A stretch of 64,000 nt of DNA from Chelatococcus asaccharovorans (GTDB lineage Bacteria; Pseudomonadota; Alphaproteobacteria; Rhizobiales; Beijerinckiaceae). Positions within the stretch are counted from its first letter, which is position 1. Each line of letters begins with the position of its first letter. Location of the stretch: assembly GCF_003201475.1 (NCBI RefSeq), contig NZ_QJJK01000013.1:62001-126000 (forward strand), read 5' to 3'. Below, piece after piece: positions 1 to 8,586 of the stretch. Below the pieces are notes generated by a model, which made no database searches, was not told where the DNA came from, and saw only the letters and a program-made list of their open reading frames with translations. The position numbers and the translations under genes are program-made.

Positions 1-16
1 GACGGCGACGGAAAAT

Positions 17-52
17 ATGCACTTTTCTGTCATAATAAGATAATATGTTCAA
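17..52. promoter_or_regulatory. Putative SorC-family operator upstream of the regulator gene
   Basis: The stretch begins ATGCAC and ends TGTTCA, with 29 bases between the starts of the two half-sites. Aligned without gaps to 11291-11326, upstream of the ABC importer operon, about 24 of 36 positions are identical, including both outer half-sites. SorC-family repressors bind long AT-rich dyads as tetramers, so this is a plausible autoregulatory site. Its role is inferred from the match and the position only. Confidence 0.5.
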
Positions 53-245
53 ATATCATCAGCGACGAATCCCGTCGGGTTGCGCCGCCTGTGGCATTCC
101 CATCACGTTGTTCGATGCGGTAAAGGAATGCCGGCGGAGGGAAAAGCCGGAGTTTCGCACAACGACGAAGCAGAGCGAGCCGGTCGCGTGGCGGATCGGA
201 ACGGCTCCCACGACATCAGCCGCAACCGGCATGAACGGAGAAACG

Positions 246-1226
246 ATGGCCAGGAACGCGCGCCCCAAGTCCACGAAATTCCAGGCCGACCAGAACGAGC
301 TCAAGCTCAAGGCGGCCTGGCTCTACTTCGTCGAGGGCCACACGCAGGAACAGGTTGCCGAACAGATCGGCATCAGCCGGATCAAGGCCCTGCGCCTGCT
401 GGCGGCAGCGCGGGAAGACGGCACGGTCAACATCTCGATCAATTCCCAGGCGGAATCGATTTTCGCGCTGCAACGCCAGCTCGAGCAGCATCTCAAATTG
501 ACCGAGGCGATCGTGGCGCCGGCCAGCGCCCAGAGCGAAATCAGCGTCGCTGCCGTCGTCGGCCACGCGACCGGGCAGTATATCTCGCAGCAGCTCTTCC
601 CCGGCGCCACGATCGGCGTCGGCTGGGGCGCGACCCTCAAGGTCTGCATGCAGGCGCTGACCTGGCGCGAAATCGACGACATGACCGTCGTTTCCCTGCT
701 CGGCGGGCTGACAAACGCCACCGCTGACAATCCATCGGCCGTGTCATGGCGGCTGGCCGACTTCTACAAGACGAAGCTCTATCAGATCGCCGCGCCGGTT
801 TTCGTGCCGAGTTCCGATCTCGCCCGGCAGCTCTGGGACATCGCGGGGCTACGGGAGTTGCGGGAACGGGCGCGGACCATCGACATCGCGCTGATCAGCG
901 TGGGCAGCCTCGACGAGGAAGCGTCGATCTTCCGCCGCGGCATTCTCGACAAGTCCGAATTGAAGAGCCTCGCCGCGGCGGGAGCGGTCGGCGACGTGCT
1001 CTGTCATTTCGTCGATGCCGAAGGGCGGCTTGTCGATCACCCCATCAATCGGCGCGTGATGGCGATTGGTCCGCGCGACCTGCACAGTGTCGGCAACGTT
1101 GTGATCTCATCCGGCGGAGAACGGAAGGCCCGGGCGATCCGGGCCGGAATCGCGGCCACCAAGGCCTCTGTCCTGATCACCGATACATCAGCGGCGAAAG
1201 CGTTGTTGGAGCTCCCGCCGCTGTAG
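246..1226 (+). CDS. SorC/DeoR-family sugar-binding transcriptional regulator
   Basis: This is a cytoplasmic DNA-binding regulator that in its family responds to a phosphorylated sugar. The 326-residue protein has a helix-turn-helix at about residues 23-57 (EQVAEQIGISRIKALRLL) followed by a SorC sugar-binding domain (HATGQYISQQL, GVGWGATLK, ISVGSLDEEASIFRRG, DVLCHFVDAEG). The open frame extends upstream to 45, but the family length and a GGAG at 237-240 favour the ATG at 246; the ATG at 231 is a second choice. It converges on the E2 gene of the minus-strand operon. A 36-bp dyad at 17-52 resembles one upstream of that operon, so it probably represses both itself and the importer/dehydrogenase genes. 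Family assignment is firm; the inducer is unknown. Confidence 0.9.
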   Translation: MARNARPKSTKFQADQNELKLKAAWLYFVEGHTQEQVAEQIGISRIKALRLLAAAREDGTVNISINSQAESIFALQRQLEQHLKLTEAIVAPASAQSEISVAAVVGHATGQYISQQLFPGATIGVGWGATLKVCMQALTWREIDDMTVVSLLGGLTNATADNPSAVSWRLADFYKTKLYQIAAPVFVPSSDLARQLWDIAGLRELRERARTIDIALISVGSLDEEASIFRRGILDKSELKSLAAAGAVGDVLCHFVDAEGRLVDHPINRRVMAIGPRDLHSVGNVVISSGGERKARAIRAGIAATKASVLITDTSAAKALLELPPL

Positions 1227-1265
1227 AGCGAACTGATTCTGCGCGGGGAGCACCGGGGTCATTCG

Positions 1266-1290
1266 GGGTCGGGCCGACAGGCCCGAACCC
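1266..1290. terminator. Hairpin between convergent genes, possible bidirectional terminator
   Basis: The arms GGGTCGGGCC and GGCCCGAACCC pair with a single bulge around a GACA loop. It lies between the regulator stop at 1226 and the E2 stop at 1333, which converge. There is no T-run, so if it terminates it is not a textbook intrinsic terminator. Confidence 0.4.
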
Positions 1291-1332
1291 GGTTCCCGCG
1301 CGAACGGAGCTGCCCGACAGCAAGCCCCGCTC

Positions 1333-2694
1333 TCACACCAGCATCGTCATGGGCTTTTCGATATAGCCCTTGAAGGCCCGCAGCAGCTCGGCGCCCAGCG
1401 CGCCATCGACAGCGCGATGATCGGTCGAGAGGGTCACCGACATCACGGTGGCGATGGCGAGCTGGCCCGCCTTGACCACCGGGCGCGGCTCGCCTGCGCC
1501 GACCGCAAGGATCGTCGCATGCGGCGGGTTCACGATCGCGGCGAAATCCTTCACCCCGAACATCCCGAGATTCGAGACCGCCGTCGTGCCGCCCTGATAT
1601 TCCTCGGGCTTCAGCTTCTTCGCCTTGGCGCGGGCGGCGAGGTCCTTCATCGCATTGGAAATCTCAGACAGCGTCTTGCCGCAGGCACCGCGCACGATCG
1701 GCGTGATCAGCCCGCCGGGGATTGAGACGGCGACGCCGACATCCGCCTGCTTGTGCTTCAGCATGGCGCCCTCGGTCCAGGACACATTCGCATCCGGAAC
1801 CGCCTTCAGCGCCAAAGCGAGCGCCTTGATCACCATGTCGTTGACGGAGAGCTTGTAGGCCGGCTGGCCATCTTTCTCGGGCGCGTCCGCGTTCAGCTCC
1901 GCGCGCAGTTTCAGGAGCGCATCGAGTTCGCAATCCACCGTGACGTAGAAATGCGGGATGGTCTGCTTGGCCTCCGTCAGGCGGCGCGCGATCGTCATGC
2001 GCATGCTGTCATGCGGGATCTCCTCGTAGGAGCCCGCGGCGAACAGCCTCTTGATCTGGTCGTCGGACGCAGGAGCCGCCAGCGGAGTCACCGGAACCGG
2101 AGTGGAAATGGCGGGCGCGGCCGCTGTAGCTGGTTGAGCCGCCGTCACAGGCACCTCGGGCTGGACCGCACTCCCCTGCTTCGCCGCGACCACATCCTTC
2201 TCGACCACCCGGCCACGCGGCCCCGATCCCTGGATCGACAACAGGTCGAGGCCCGCCTCCCGCGCGAGACGACGCGCCAGCGGCGAGGCGCGGACAGCCG
2301 CACCGTCTGGGCTTCCTGTGCAGGATGACGGACCGGCGGCCGGGGAAGCCGCGCAAGCCTGCGCGCCGGCGTCTAGCGCGGACGCCGCAGCCTTGGCCGT
2401 TTCGGCGGGCGGCGTGGCCTGCGCAACGGCGGTTGCGGCATCGGCCTCAGCCTCCCCCGCCGCGTAGATCCAGGCGACCGGCGCACCCACCGGGATGTCG
2501 ACGCCGACCTTGCCGGTGACATTGCGCAGCACGCCGCTTGCCGGCGCCTCGATCTCCATCGCCGCCTTGTCCGTCTCGATCTCGAAGAGCACGTCGCCCT
2601 GGGCGACGGTTGCGCCTTCCTCGAAGAACCAGGACGAGATCCGGCCGGTCGCCATATCCATGTCGACCTTGGGAAGAATGACCTCAACCGGCAT
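1333..2694 (-). CDS. Dihydrolipoamide acyltransferase (E2) of an acetoin/pyruvate dehydrogenase-type complex
   Basis: E2 carries acyl groups on a lipoyl arm from the TPP-dependent E1 to CoA in the cytoplasm. The 453 residues show an N-terminal lipoyl domain (about 1-77, lysine 43 in ETDKAAMEIEA), an Ala/Pro-rich linker, a peripheral-subunit-binding domain (about 135-172, ASPLARRLAREAGLDL), a second Ala/Pro linker and a catalytic domain from about 220 with the active-site DHRAVDG near residue 425. The E1beta stop and this ATG are separated by two bases, so they are co-translated. It is the last gene of the minus-strand operon. No dihydrolipoamide dehydrogenase (E3) is nearby, so a housekeeping E3 is presumably borrowed. 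The substrate specificity lies with E1 and is not known. Confidence 0.93.
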   Translation of the reverse strand: MPVEVILPKVDMDMATGRISSWFFEEGATVAQGDVLFEIETDKAAMEIEAPASGVLRNVTGKVGVDIPVGAPVAWIYAAGEAEADAATAVAQATPPAETAKAAASALDAGAQACAASPAAGPSSCTGSPDGAAVRASPLARRLAREAGLDLLSIQGSGPRGRVVEKDVVAAKQGSAVQPEVPVTAAQPATAAAPAISTPVPVTPLAAPASDDQIKRLFAAGSYEEIPHDSMRMTIARRLTEAKQTIPHFYVTVDCELDALLKLRAELNADAPEKDGQPAYKLSVNDMVIKALALALKAVPDANVSWTEGAMLKHKQADVGVAVSIPGGLITPIVRGACGKTLSEISNAMKDLAARAKAKKLKPEEYQGGTTAVSNLGMFGVKDFAAIVNPPHATILAVGAGEPRPVVKAGQLAIATVMSVTLSTDHRAVDGALGAELLRAFKGYIEKPMTMLV

Positions 2695-2696
2695 GG

Positions 2697-3695
2697 TCAG
2701 CGCACTCCGCTCACGAGGTCGCGGGCAGCGGCAACGATATCCGGCACCTGCGGCACGGCAGCCTTCTCGAGTTCGGGATTGTAGGGGATCGGCGTTTCCG
2801 ACCCGCCCAGACGCACGATCGGCGCGTCGAGATAGTCGAAGGCTTCGCTCTCCGCGATCGTCGCGCTGATTTCCGCGCCGATGCCGAGGGTCTTCACGCC
2901 CTCATAGACGCAGAGAAGCCGCGAGGTCTTCTTGACGCTCGCGATGATGGTCTCGCGGTCGAGCGGCCGGATGCTGCGCAGGTCGACGACCTCGATGTCG
3001 ATGCCCTCGCCGGCCAGCGTCTCCGCCGCCTCCAGCGCCTTGTGCACCATGATCGACGTGGCGACGATGGTGAGGTCCTTGCCGTCGCGCCGGATGGCGG
3101 CCTTGCCGATCGGCACGGTGTAATGGCCCTCGGGGACCGGCCCCTTCATCTTGTAGAGGAGCTTGTGCTCGAAGATCATCACCGGGTCGGGATCGGCCAC
3201 GGCGGCGAGCAGCATGCCCTTCACGTCATGCGGCGTCGATGGCTGGATCACCTTCAGCCCCGGCACATGGCCGAGCCACGCCTCGAGGCTCTGGCTGTGC
3301 TGCGCGGCGGCGCCCGTGCCGGAGCCGGCCGGGAAGCGCATGACCAGCGGGACCGAGACGGCCCCGCCGAGCATGTAGCGCATCTTCGCCGCCTGGTTGA
3401 CGATCTGCTCCATGGCGAGCGTGGCGAAATCCGAGAACTGGAACTCGAAGATTGGCCTGAGACCCGTTACGGCCGCGCCTACGGCGACGCCGGCGCCGCC
3501 GAGCTCGGAGATCGGCGTGTCGATCACCCGCTCAGGGCCGAAACGCTCGATCAGATCGCCGGTGACCTGGAAGGCGCCGCCGTAAACGCCGATATCCTCA
3601 CCCATGAGGATGACGCGCTCATCGGCCTCCAGGGCGATGGCCATCGCTTCCTGGATCGCCTGCGAATAGCTGAGTTCCCTGACCGCGGTGTCCAT
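2697..3695 (-). CDS. E1 beta subunit of an acetoin/pyruvate dehydrogenase-type complex
   Basis: This is the beta chain (332 residues, family-typical) of the thiamine-diphosphate E1 component that decarboxylates or cleaves a 2-oxo compound and passes the acyl group to lipoyl-E2. It shows the pyrimidine-binding transketolase domain in the first half ([57 protein letters not shown]) and a transketolase C-terminal domain ([36 protein letters not shown]). Its ATG overlaps the E1alpha stop by one base (TGATG), so the subunits are co-translated. Acetoin dehydrogenase AcoB and pyruvate dehydrogenase PdhB belong to the same family; the sequence alone does not separate them. The genes next to it argue against a housekeeping PDH. 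Confidence 0.93.
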   Translation of the reverse strand: MDTAVRELSYSQAIQEAMAIALEADERVILMGEDIGVYGGAFQVTGDLIERFGPERVIDTPISELGGAGVAVGAAVTGLRPIFEFQFSDFATLAMEQIVNQAAKMRYMLGGAVSVPLVMRFPAGSGTGAAAQHSQSLEAWLGHVPGLKVIQPSTPHDVKGMLLAAVADPDPVMIFEHKLLYKMKGPVPEGHYTVPIGKAAIRRDGKDLTIVATSIMVHKALEAAETLAGEGIDIEVVDLRSIRPLDRETIIASVKKTSRLLCVYEGVKTLGIGAEISATIAESEAFDYLDAPIVRLGGSETPIPYNPELEKAAVPQVPDIVAAARDLVSGVR

Positions 3696-4726
3696 CAGTT
3701 CTGTTCCGTGTAAACGTAGTCGGCAAGATCGGCGACGACGGGGGCCGGGCTTTCCTTGGCGAAGTCGATGCCCGCGGCGATCTCCGCGCGGACCGCCTCG
3801 CGGACCGCTTCGAGCTCCTCGGCGGTGGCGATGCCGAAGGCGGACAACTCAGCCTCGTAGCGCTCGATCGGGTCGCGGTTGGCCATCCACTCGTCAATCT
3901 CGTCCTTGGTGCGGTAGCGGTTGCGGTCGCTCTTGGAGTGGCCGCGATAGCGATAGGTCTTGCACTCGATCAGGCTCGGGCCCTCGCCGCGGCGCGCGCG
4001 CTCGACCGCCTCGTGGGAGGCCTGCGCGACGGCCGAGAGATCGTTGCCGTCGACGATGACGCCGGGCATGGCGTAGGCCGCCGCCCGGTCGGCGATGTTG
4101 GGCACCGCGGTCGACCGCTCGGTCGAGGTCGACATGCCGTATTTGTTGTTCTCGCAGACGAAGACGACCGGCAGCTTCCAGACCGCGGCCATGTTGAGGG
4201 CCTCGTGGAAGGCGCCCTCGTTGTTGGCGCCGTCGCCGAAGAAGGAGACCACCACCTTGCCCGTGTTGAGGCGCTTGGCGGTCAGTGCGGCGCCGACGGC
4301 GATCGGGATGCCGCCGCCGACGATGCCGTTCGCGCCGAGATTACCCGTCGAGACATCGGCGATATGCATGGAGCCGCCGCGCCCGCCGCAATAGCCGGTG
4401 GTCTTGCCGAAGAACTCGGCGAACATCCGCTTCACCTCGGCGCCCTTGGCGATGCAGTGGCCGTGGCCGCGATGGGTGGAGGTGATCTGGTCCTCGCGCG
4501 TCAGCGGCAGGCAGATGCCGACGGCGCTCGCCTCCTGGCCGATCGAGAGATGCATGGTGCCGTGGATGAGCCCGCGCATGTAGCTCTCCTCGGCCCCCTC
4601 CTCGAACTTGCGGATCAGATGCATGCGGCGGAGCGCGCCCAGCAGCTCCTCGCGCGGGTAGTGCCGGTAAAGGAACGGCAGGTTCTTGGTGTCGCGCGTG
4701 TCGGCAGCGAGGGACGGAGCGGCCAT
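3695..4726 (-). CDS. E1 alpha subunit of an acetoin/pyruvate dehydrogenase-type complex
   Basis: This is the alpha chain of the heterotetrameric thiamine-diphosphate E1. The 343 residues carry the diphosphate/Mg binding motif [17 protein letters not shown] (164-180) ending at N193-N194 in CENNKYGMS, plus the conserved [12 protein letters not shown] and the loop [16 protein letters not shown]. Length and the RGHSKSD loop are like acetoin dehydrogenase AcoA and bacterial PdhA. It is followed directly by E1beta and E2 and preceded (3 bases) by the DXR-like oxidoreductase. Acetoin-type E1 cleaves a hydroxyketone with a CH3-CO-CHOH unit. That unit also occurs in 1-deoxyxylulose 5-phosphate, which matters for the pathway proposed in the findings. 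Confidence 0.93.
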   Translation of the reverse strand: MAAPSLAADTRDTKNLPFLYRHYPREELLGALRRMHLIRKFEEGAEESYMRGLIHGTMHLSIGQEASAVGICLPLTREDQITSTHRGHGHCIAKGAEVKRMFAEFFGKTTGYCGGRGGSMHIADVSTGNLGANGIVGGGIPIAVGAALTAKRLNTGKVVVSFFGDGANNEGAFHEALNMAAVWKLPVVFVCENNKYGMSTSTERSTAVPNIADRAAAYAMPGVIVDGNDLSAVAQASHEAVERARRGEGPSLIECKTYRYRGHSKSDRNRYRTKDEIDEWMANRDPIERYEAELSAFGIATAEELEAVREAVRAEIAAGIDFAKESPAPVVADLADYVYTEQN

Positions 4727-4729
4727 GAT

Positions 4730-6055
4730 TCAGGCTCCCTTACCGTGGATGAGCGCGTCCTGCCTCGCCCTGAGCGCGGCGATCTTCGAGCCGGGCATCA
4801 CGGCGGCATTGGCGTAGGTGATGAGGTCGCCCTTGCGGATCGGCGCGGTCACGGTGCCGCCCTGCAAGAGGCCGCAGGGGATACCGCCGGCCTCGCGCGC
4901 CTCGACGGCCGTGAGGATCCAGGCGCGGTAGCAGTATTCGCCGATGGCATCGAGCCGATCACCGGGCTTCATGTCCTTCTTGGCGACGGCGCAGACCTCG
5001 GCGACCGGCCGGGCGAGCGGCACCATGTCCGGCTTGCCGTAGAGAACCACGCGCGCGCAGGTCAGCGGCACCTCGAGCGAGGTGAGGTGGTACGGCCGAT
5101 GGAAGGTGAAATAGGGTCCCTTCCCCATCTTCAGGTCTTCCATGCGCTCCGAGATGCGCGGATGCGACATGTCGGCGACCACGAACACGCCCGGCGCCAC
5201 GCCCTTGCCGATCGAATAGTCGACGACGCCGACCCGCGACAGCACACCGCCGTCCTTCTCAGGGATGAGGGTGGAGGCGAGCTGGTCCAGCGTCGCGGCA
5301 GGGCCGTGCATGCCCGGTTTGTCCGGAACAAGGCCCGTCGCGTTGGCGATCGCGGCCATCTCGACCATGGTCTTGGAGCCGTCGACGAACTCGACCAGCA
5401 TGCGCACGTTCATGTGCCGGCGCGCCGCTTCCTCGGCATAGTCGTCCGGGATGGCGTCGATATTGAGCGGATTGTTCTTGCCCTTGCCGGCCGCCACGAT
5501 GGGATGGCCCATCGCCGAGACGAACTCGATCAGCTCCATGCAGGAGGACGGCTCGTCGCCGGCCCCGAGCGAATAGGTGACGCCGAGGCGGTCGGCCTCG
5601 CTCTTGAGATAGGCGCCGATGGTGACGTCGGCCTCGACATTCATCATGACGAGATGCTTGCCGTGCTCCATGGCCGCCAGGCCGATCTCGGCACCGACGG
5701 CGGGCACGCCCGTGGCGTCGATGACGACATCGATGAGGCCGCTGGACAGGACGAGCTCCGCATCGCCGGTCACGGCGATCTTGCCGTCCTCCATCGCCGC
5801 ATTGAGATCCGACAGGCGTCCCACCTCGCGATGGTGCCCCTCCTCGCGATAGGCGATGTCGACCGCCTTGCGCGCGGCGGAGAGGTTGAGATCGCAGATC
5901 GCGCCGATGCTGATGCCGGGCATGTGCGCGACGCGGGTGACGATGTCCGTCCCCATCTCGCCGGAGCCTATGAGACCTATGCGGACGGGACGGCCGGTGT
6001 CGGCCCTCGCCAGAAGGTCACGCGCCAGTCCGGTCGGCGCGACATTGATTCCCAT
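4730..6055 (-). CDS. DXR-like / homoserine-dehydrogenase-like NAD(P)-dependent oxidoreductase with SAF domain
   Basis: The 441-residue protein begins with a Rossmann fold (RIGLIGSGEMGTDIV, residues 25-39) and a homoserine-dehydrogenase-like middle (VVIDATGVPAVGAEIGL, HGKHLVMMNVEADVTIG, YSLGAGDEPSSCMELIEF). It ends with a SAF-type domain (about 345-425, KDMKPGDRLDAIGEYCYRAW, PIRKGDLITYANA). This architecture is that of the family containing Brucella DRL, a second type of 1-deoxyxylulose-5-phosphate reductoisomerase; many family members have unknown substrates. The frame is open up to 6334 but that part overlaps the phosphopentomutase gene; the ATG near 6055 has a strong GGAGG and gives the family length. 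It lies in the operon between phosphopentomutase and E1alpha. Family is fairly sure; reaction is inferred. Confidence 0.8.
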   Translation of the reverse strand: MGINVAPTGLARDLLARADTGRPVRIGLIGSGEMGTDIVTRVAHMPGISIGAICDLNLSAARKAVDIAYREEGHHREVGRLSDLNAAMEDGKIAVTGDAELVLSSGLIDVVIDATGVPAVGAEIGLAAMEHGKHLVMMNVEADVTIGAYLKSEADRLGVTYSLGAGDEPSSCMELIEFVSAMGHPIVAAGKGKNNPLNIDAIPDDYAEEAARRHMNVRMLVEFVDGSKTMVEMAAIANATGLVPDKPGMHGPAATLDQLASTLIPEKDGGVLSRVGVVDYSIGKGVAPGVFVVADMSHPRISERMEDLKMGKGPYFTFHRPYHLTSLEVPLTCARVVLYGKPDMVPLARPVAEVCAVAKKDMKPGDRLDAIGEYCYRAWILTAVEAREAGGIPCGLLQGGTVTAPIRKGDLITYANAAVMPGSKIAALRARQDALIHGKGA

Positions 6056-6152
6056 CGAAGTCCTCCATGCATGCGTCCCGTCGCGGCGGATCGAAACGGG
6101 CCTGCATTGTCGTTTGTCCAAATCCGAATGGTCCCCGGCGGGCGGCGCCCGC

Positions 6153-7385
6153 TCAGGCGCGCACGATGTCGTCCAGGAAGCTCGTCCCGATCTCCGGCGC
6201 GTCCACCCCGAAGACCTCGGCGACGGTTGCCGCGATGTCCGAGAGGCTATCGCGCATGAAGATGCCCTTCGGCACGATGCCCTGCGTCCAGACCAGCAGC
6301 GGCGTGAATTCGCGCGTGTGCTTGTCGTGGCCAATGGTGGGATCGTTGCCGTGGTCGCCGGTGATGATCAGGAGATCGCGCGGGCCCATCATCGCCATCA
6401 TCCGGCCGATGCCTTCGTCTGCGAGCCGCAGGCAGGCGGCGTAGCGCTCCGCGCTCTCGTCATGGCCGGCGAGATCGGTCTCCTGGATGTTGATGGCGAT
6501 GAGACCCGAGCGGACCCGCGCCAGCGCGGCATAGGTCGCATCGAGCACCGGCTGCGTCAGAACATGCGGTTCCTTGTGGGCGCCCTCGCAGGTGATGACG
6601 TCGGCAACCTTGCCGATGAGTTCGACCTCGTAGCCCGCCTTCTTGAGGATCGTCGGGATCTGCACATCGGGCTTCGTACCGCGGGTGAGATGCCGGACGA
6701 CGTAGTTGCTGGTGTAGAGGCCGAGCGCGACATTGTTGACGCCGCACTGGCCGGTGGGCCGCCGCTCGGTGCAGCGCCGGATGTCGGCTGCCTTGAAGCC
6801 GTAGCCACCCATCGCCACCACGCGGCGCACGCGCGCCACTGAACGCAGGATCTCACCGACCTTGACGATCTCCTCATAGGGCATGTCGTCGATGGAGCCG
6901 ACGCAGTGATAGGTCTGCAGCGGATCGCTTTCGAGATTGTCGCCGCAGATCATCCGGCCGTCGACGAAGAGCGCGGCCAGGCCCTCACCGGCCGGCTCGA
7001 CGTGATGGCCCGCCCGGCGCAGCGCCGCGGCGACATCGTCACGCACGACCTCGAACAATTCCTCCGGGACATCCGGCACGCGCGAGCCCATGATGACCTG
7101 GTGCCCGAGATAGGTATCCGCGCCCTTGTAGCCGAGGTTGAAGATGCCGTGGACAGCGATCGGGGCCGCCTCGACCCGCAGGCCTGATTGCGGCGCGACG
7201 GTGCCGAGCCCGAGACGCTCGAGATTGGGCAGCGACAGCCCACCGGCGTCGCGCACCACATGTTTCAACGTGTTCGAGCCGACGTCGTTAGGCCGGACGA
7301 GATGGACGTCGGGCAGCGCGCCGATCCCGAGCGCGTCGAGAACGAGGATGATGACCCGGTCGAAGGGAGGCTTTGCGTCGGTCAT
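6153..7385 (-). CDS. Divergent phosphopentomutase (DeoB-like)
   Basis: Phosphopentomutases of the alkaline-phosphatase fold interconvert (deoxy)ribose 1- and 5-phosphates using two Mn ions. The 410 residues show the first metal Asp (VIILVLDALGIGALPD, D17), the phospho-acceptor Thr in GADTYLGHQ (T91), and the later metal ligands in ETDLAGHDES and TGDHGNDPT...HDKHTREFTPLLV. The usual DSFG.G at the first site is DALG.G and the canonical VDFDxLYGHR is replaced by IQETDLAGHD. It is therefore an outlying branch that may act on another phosphosugar. It sits between the ATPase gene (15-base gap) and the oxidoreductase (97-base gap) in an operon with no nucleoside phosphorylase or deoC, unlike ordinary deo loci. 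Confidence 0.85.
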   Translation of the reverse strand: MTDAKPPFDRVIILVLDALGIGALPDVHLVRPNDVGSNTLKHVVRDAGGLSLPNLERLGLGTVAPQSGLRVEAAPIAVHGIFNLGYKGADTYLGHQVIMGSRVPDVPEELFEVVRDDVAAALRRAGHHVEPAGEGLAALFVDGRMICGDNLESDPLQTYHCVGSIDDMPYEEIVKVGEILRSVARVRRVVAMGGYGFKAADIRRCTERRPTGQCGVNNVALGLYTSNYVVRHLTRGTKPDVQIPTILKKAGYEVELIGKVADVITCEGAHKEPHVLTQPVLDATYAALARVRSGLIAINIQETDLAGHDESAERYAACLRLADEGIGRMMAMMGPRDLLIITGDHGNDPTIGHDKHTREFTPLLVWTQGIVPKGIFMRDSLSDIAATVAEVFGVDAPEIGTSFLDDIVRA

Positions 7386-7400
7386 GGTTGTCCCTACCCG

Positions 7401-8576
7401 TCAGACAGCGGCTTCGGTGCGCGGCAACAGGTGAATGGTCTGCTCCTTGAAGCCGATGCCGACGCGGTCGCCCTCGCGGATCTTCCACGCGTCCCCGAGC
7501 GCCGACCGCACCGAGGTGACCAGGGTGTCGCCGACGCGGATGCCGTATTCGGTGAGATCGCCGAGAAACTCGATGTCCTCGACGATACCCGGCAATCCGC
7601 TATCCGGGCCGCCGAGCGTCACGGCCTCCGGTCGCAGCAGCGCCAGCACGTCACGCGGCAGGCCGGTCGCGGGCGACGGGGCGCGAAGCCGCGTGCCGAG
7701 CATCTCGATCTCCACCTGACCATTCGCCTCGTCGAGGATGGTCGCGGGAAGTGCGTTCACCTTGCCGACGAACTGCGCGACGAAGAGCGTCGCCGGCCGG
7801 GCATAGATCTCTTCCGGAGCGCCGACCTGCTCGATGCGGCCGCTCTTCATCACGGCGATCCGGTCCGACAGGCTCATAGCCTCGTCCTGATCATGGGTGA
7901 CGAACAGCGCCGTCGTGCCGAGACGGCGCTGCAGACGGCGCAGCTCCGAGCGCACCTGCACGCGCAGCTTAGCGTCGAGATTGGACAAAGGCTCGTCGAA
8001 GAGCAGCAGGTCGGGATGCATGACCAGGGCGCGCGCCACGGCGACGCGCTGCTGCTGGCCGCCCGAGAGCTGGCCCGGCATGCGCGGCCCGTAATCCTCG
8101 AGGCCGACCGCCGCCAGCGCCGACGCGACCTCGCTGCGGACGGTTGCCTCCGCCACGCGGCGCAGCCGGAGCGAATAGGCGACATTCTCGAACACGCTCA
8201 TATGCGGGAAGAGCGCATAGTTCTGGAAGACGAGGCCGATCTTGCGATGATGCGCCGGCAACCGGGCGATCGAGAGGGAATCGAGCAGGATCTCGCCGGA
8301 CTCGAAGTCCTCGAGTCCGGCCAGGGTGCGCAGGACCGTTGTCTTCCCGCAACCGGAGGGGCCGAGCAGGGTCACGAACTCGCCGGGCGCGAGGTCGAGA
8401 TTGAAGTCGGTGACCACCGGCAGCCGGCGGCCGCCCCCCAGCGCATAGGACTTGTCGAGATGGCGGATGGAGAGCGCCTTGGCGAGCGTCTGACCCTTCG
8501 CGGGCGCTGAGCTGGCCGTCGGCACAGGGCTCTCGGCGGGTGCGTGGACGGGGGCCTTGGCGAGTGTCTGTTGCAT
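7401..8576 (-). CDS. ABC importer ATPase, FbpC/AfuC/PotA type
   Basis: This is the cytoplasmic ATPase of the adjacent importer. The 391 residues contain Walker A GPSGCGKTT (72-80), Q-loop QNYALFPHMSVFENV, signature LSGGQQQRVAVARAL, Walker B LLLFDEPLSNLD, the H-loop and a C-terminal TOBE-like domain (from about 275). The open frame extends to 8609, but GAGGGA eight bases before the ATG at 8576 decides the start; this ATG lies only 8 bases beyond the permease stop. The first 30 residues are an Ala/Pro/Thr-rich leader not needed by the family. Fe(III), phosphonate, hexose-phosphate (AfuC) and polyamine importers share this ATPase type, so the substrate must be read from the binding protein and neighbours. 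Confidence 0.92.
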   Translation of the reverse strand: MQQTLAKAPVHAPAESPVPTASSAPAKGQTLAKALSIRHLDKSYALGGGRRLPVVTDFNLDLAPGEFVTLLGPSGCGKTTVLRTLAGLEDFESGEILLDSLSIARLPAHHRKIGLVFQNYALFPHMSVFENVAYSLRLRRVAEATVRSEVASALAAVGLEDYGPRMPGQLSGGQQQRVAVARALVMHPDLLLFDEPLSNLDAKLRVQVRSELRRLQRRLGTTALFVTHDQDEAMSLSDRIAVMKSGRIEQVGAPEEIYARPATLFVAQFVGKVNALPATILDEANGQVEIEMLGTRLRAPSPATGLPRDVLALLRPEAVTLGGPDSGLPGIVEDIEFLGDLTEYGIRVGDTLVTSVRSALGDAWKIREGDRVGIGFKEQTIHLLPRTEAAV

Positions 8577-8586
8577 GGGCTGTCCC

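Noticed and set aside
246-1226. Upstream extension of the SorC gene to position 45
   Set aside because: The extra 67 residues have no family counterpart, cover the candidate operator region downstream end, and the ATG at 246 has a good ribosome site.
3938-6259. 773-residue plus-strand open frame
   Set aside because: Lies antisense to E1alpha and the oxidoreductase, both well supported; it is rich in Arg, His, Asp and Gly and has no domain. A high-GC shadow frame.
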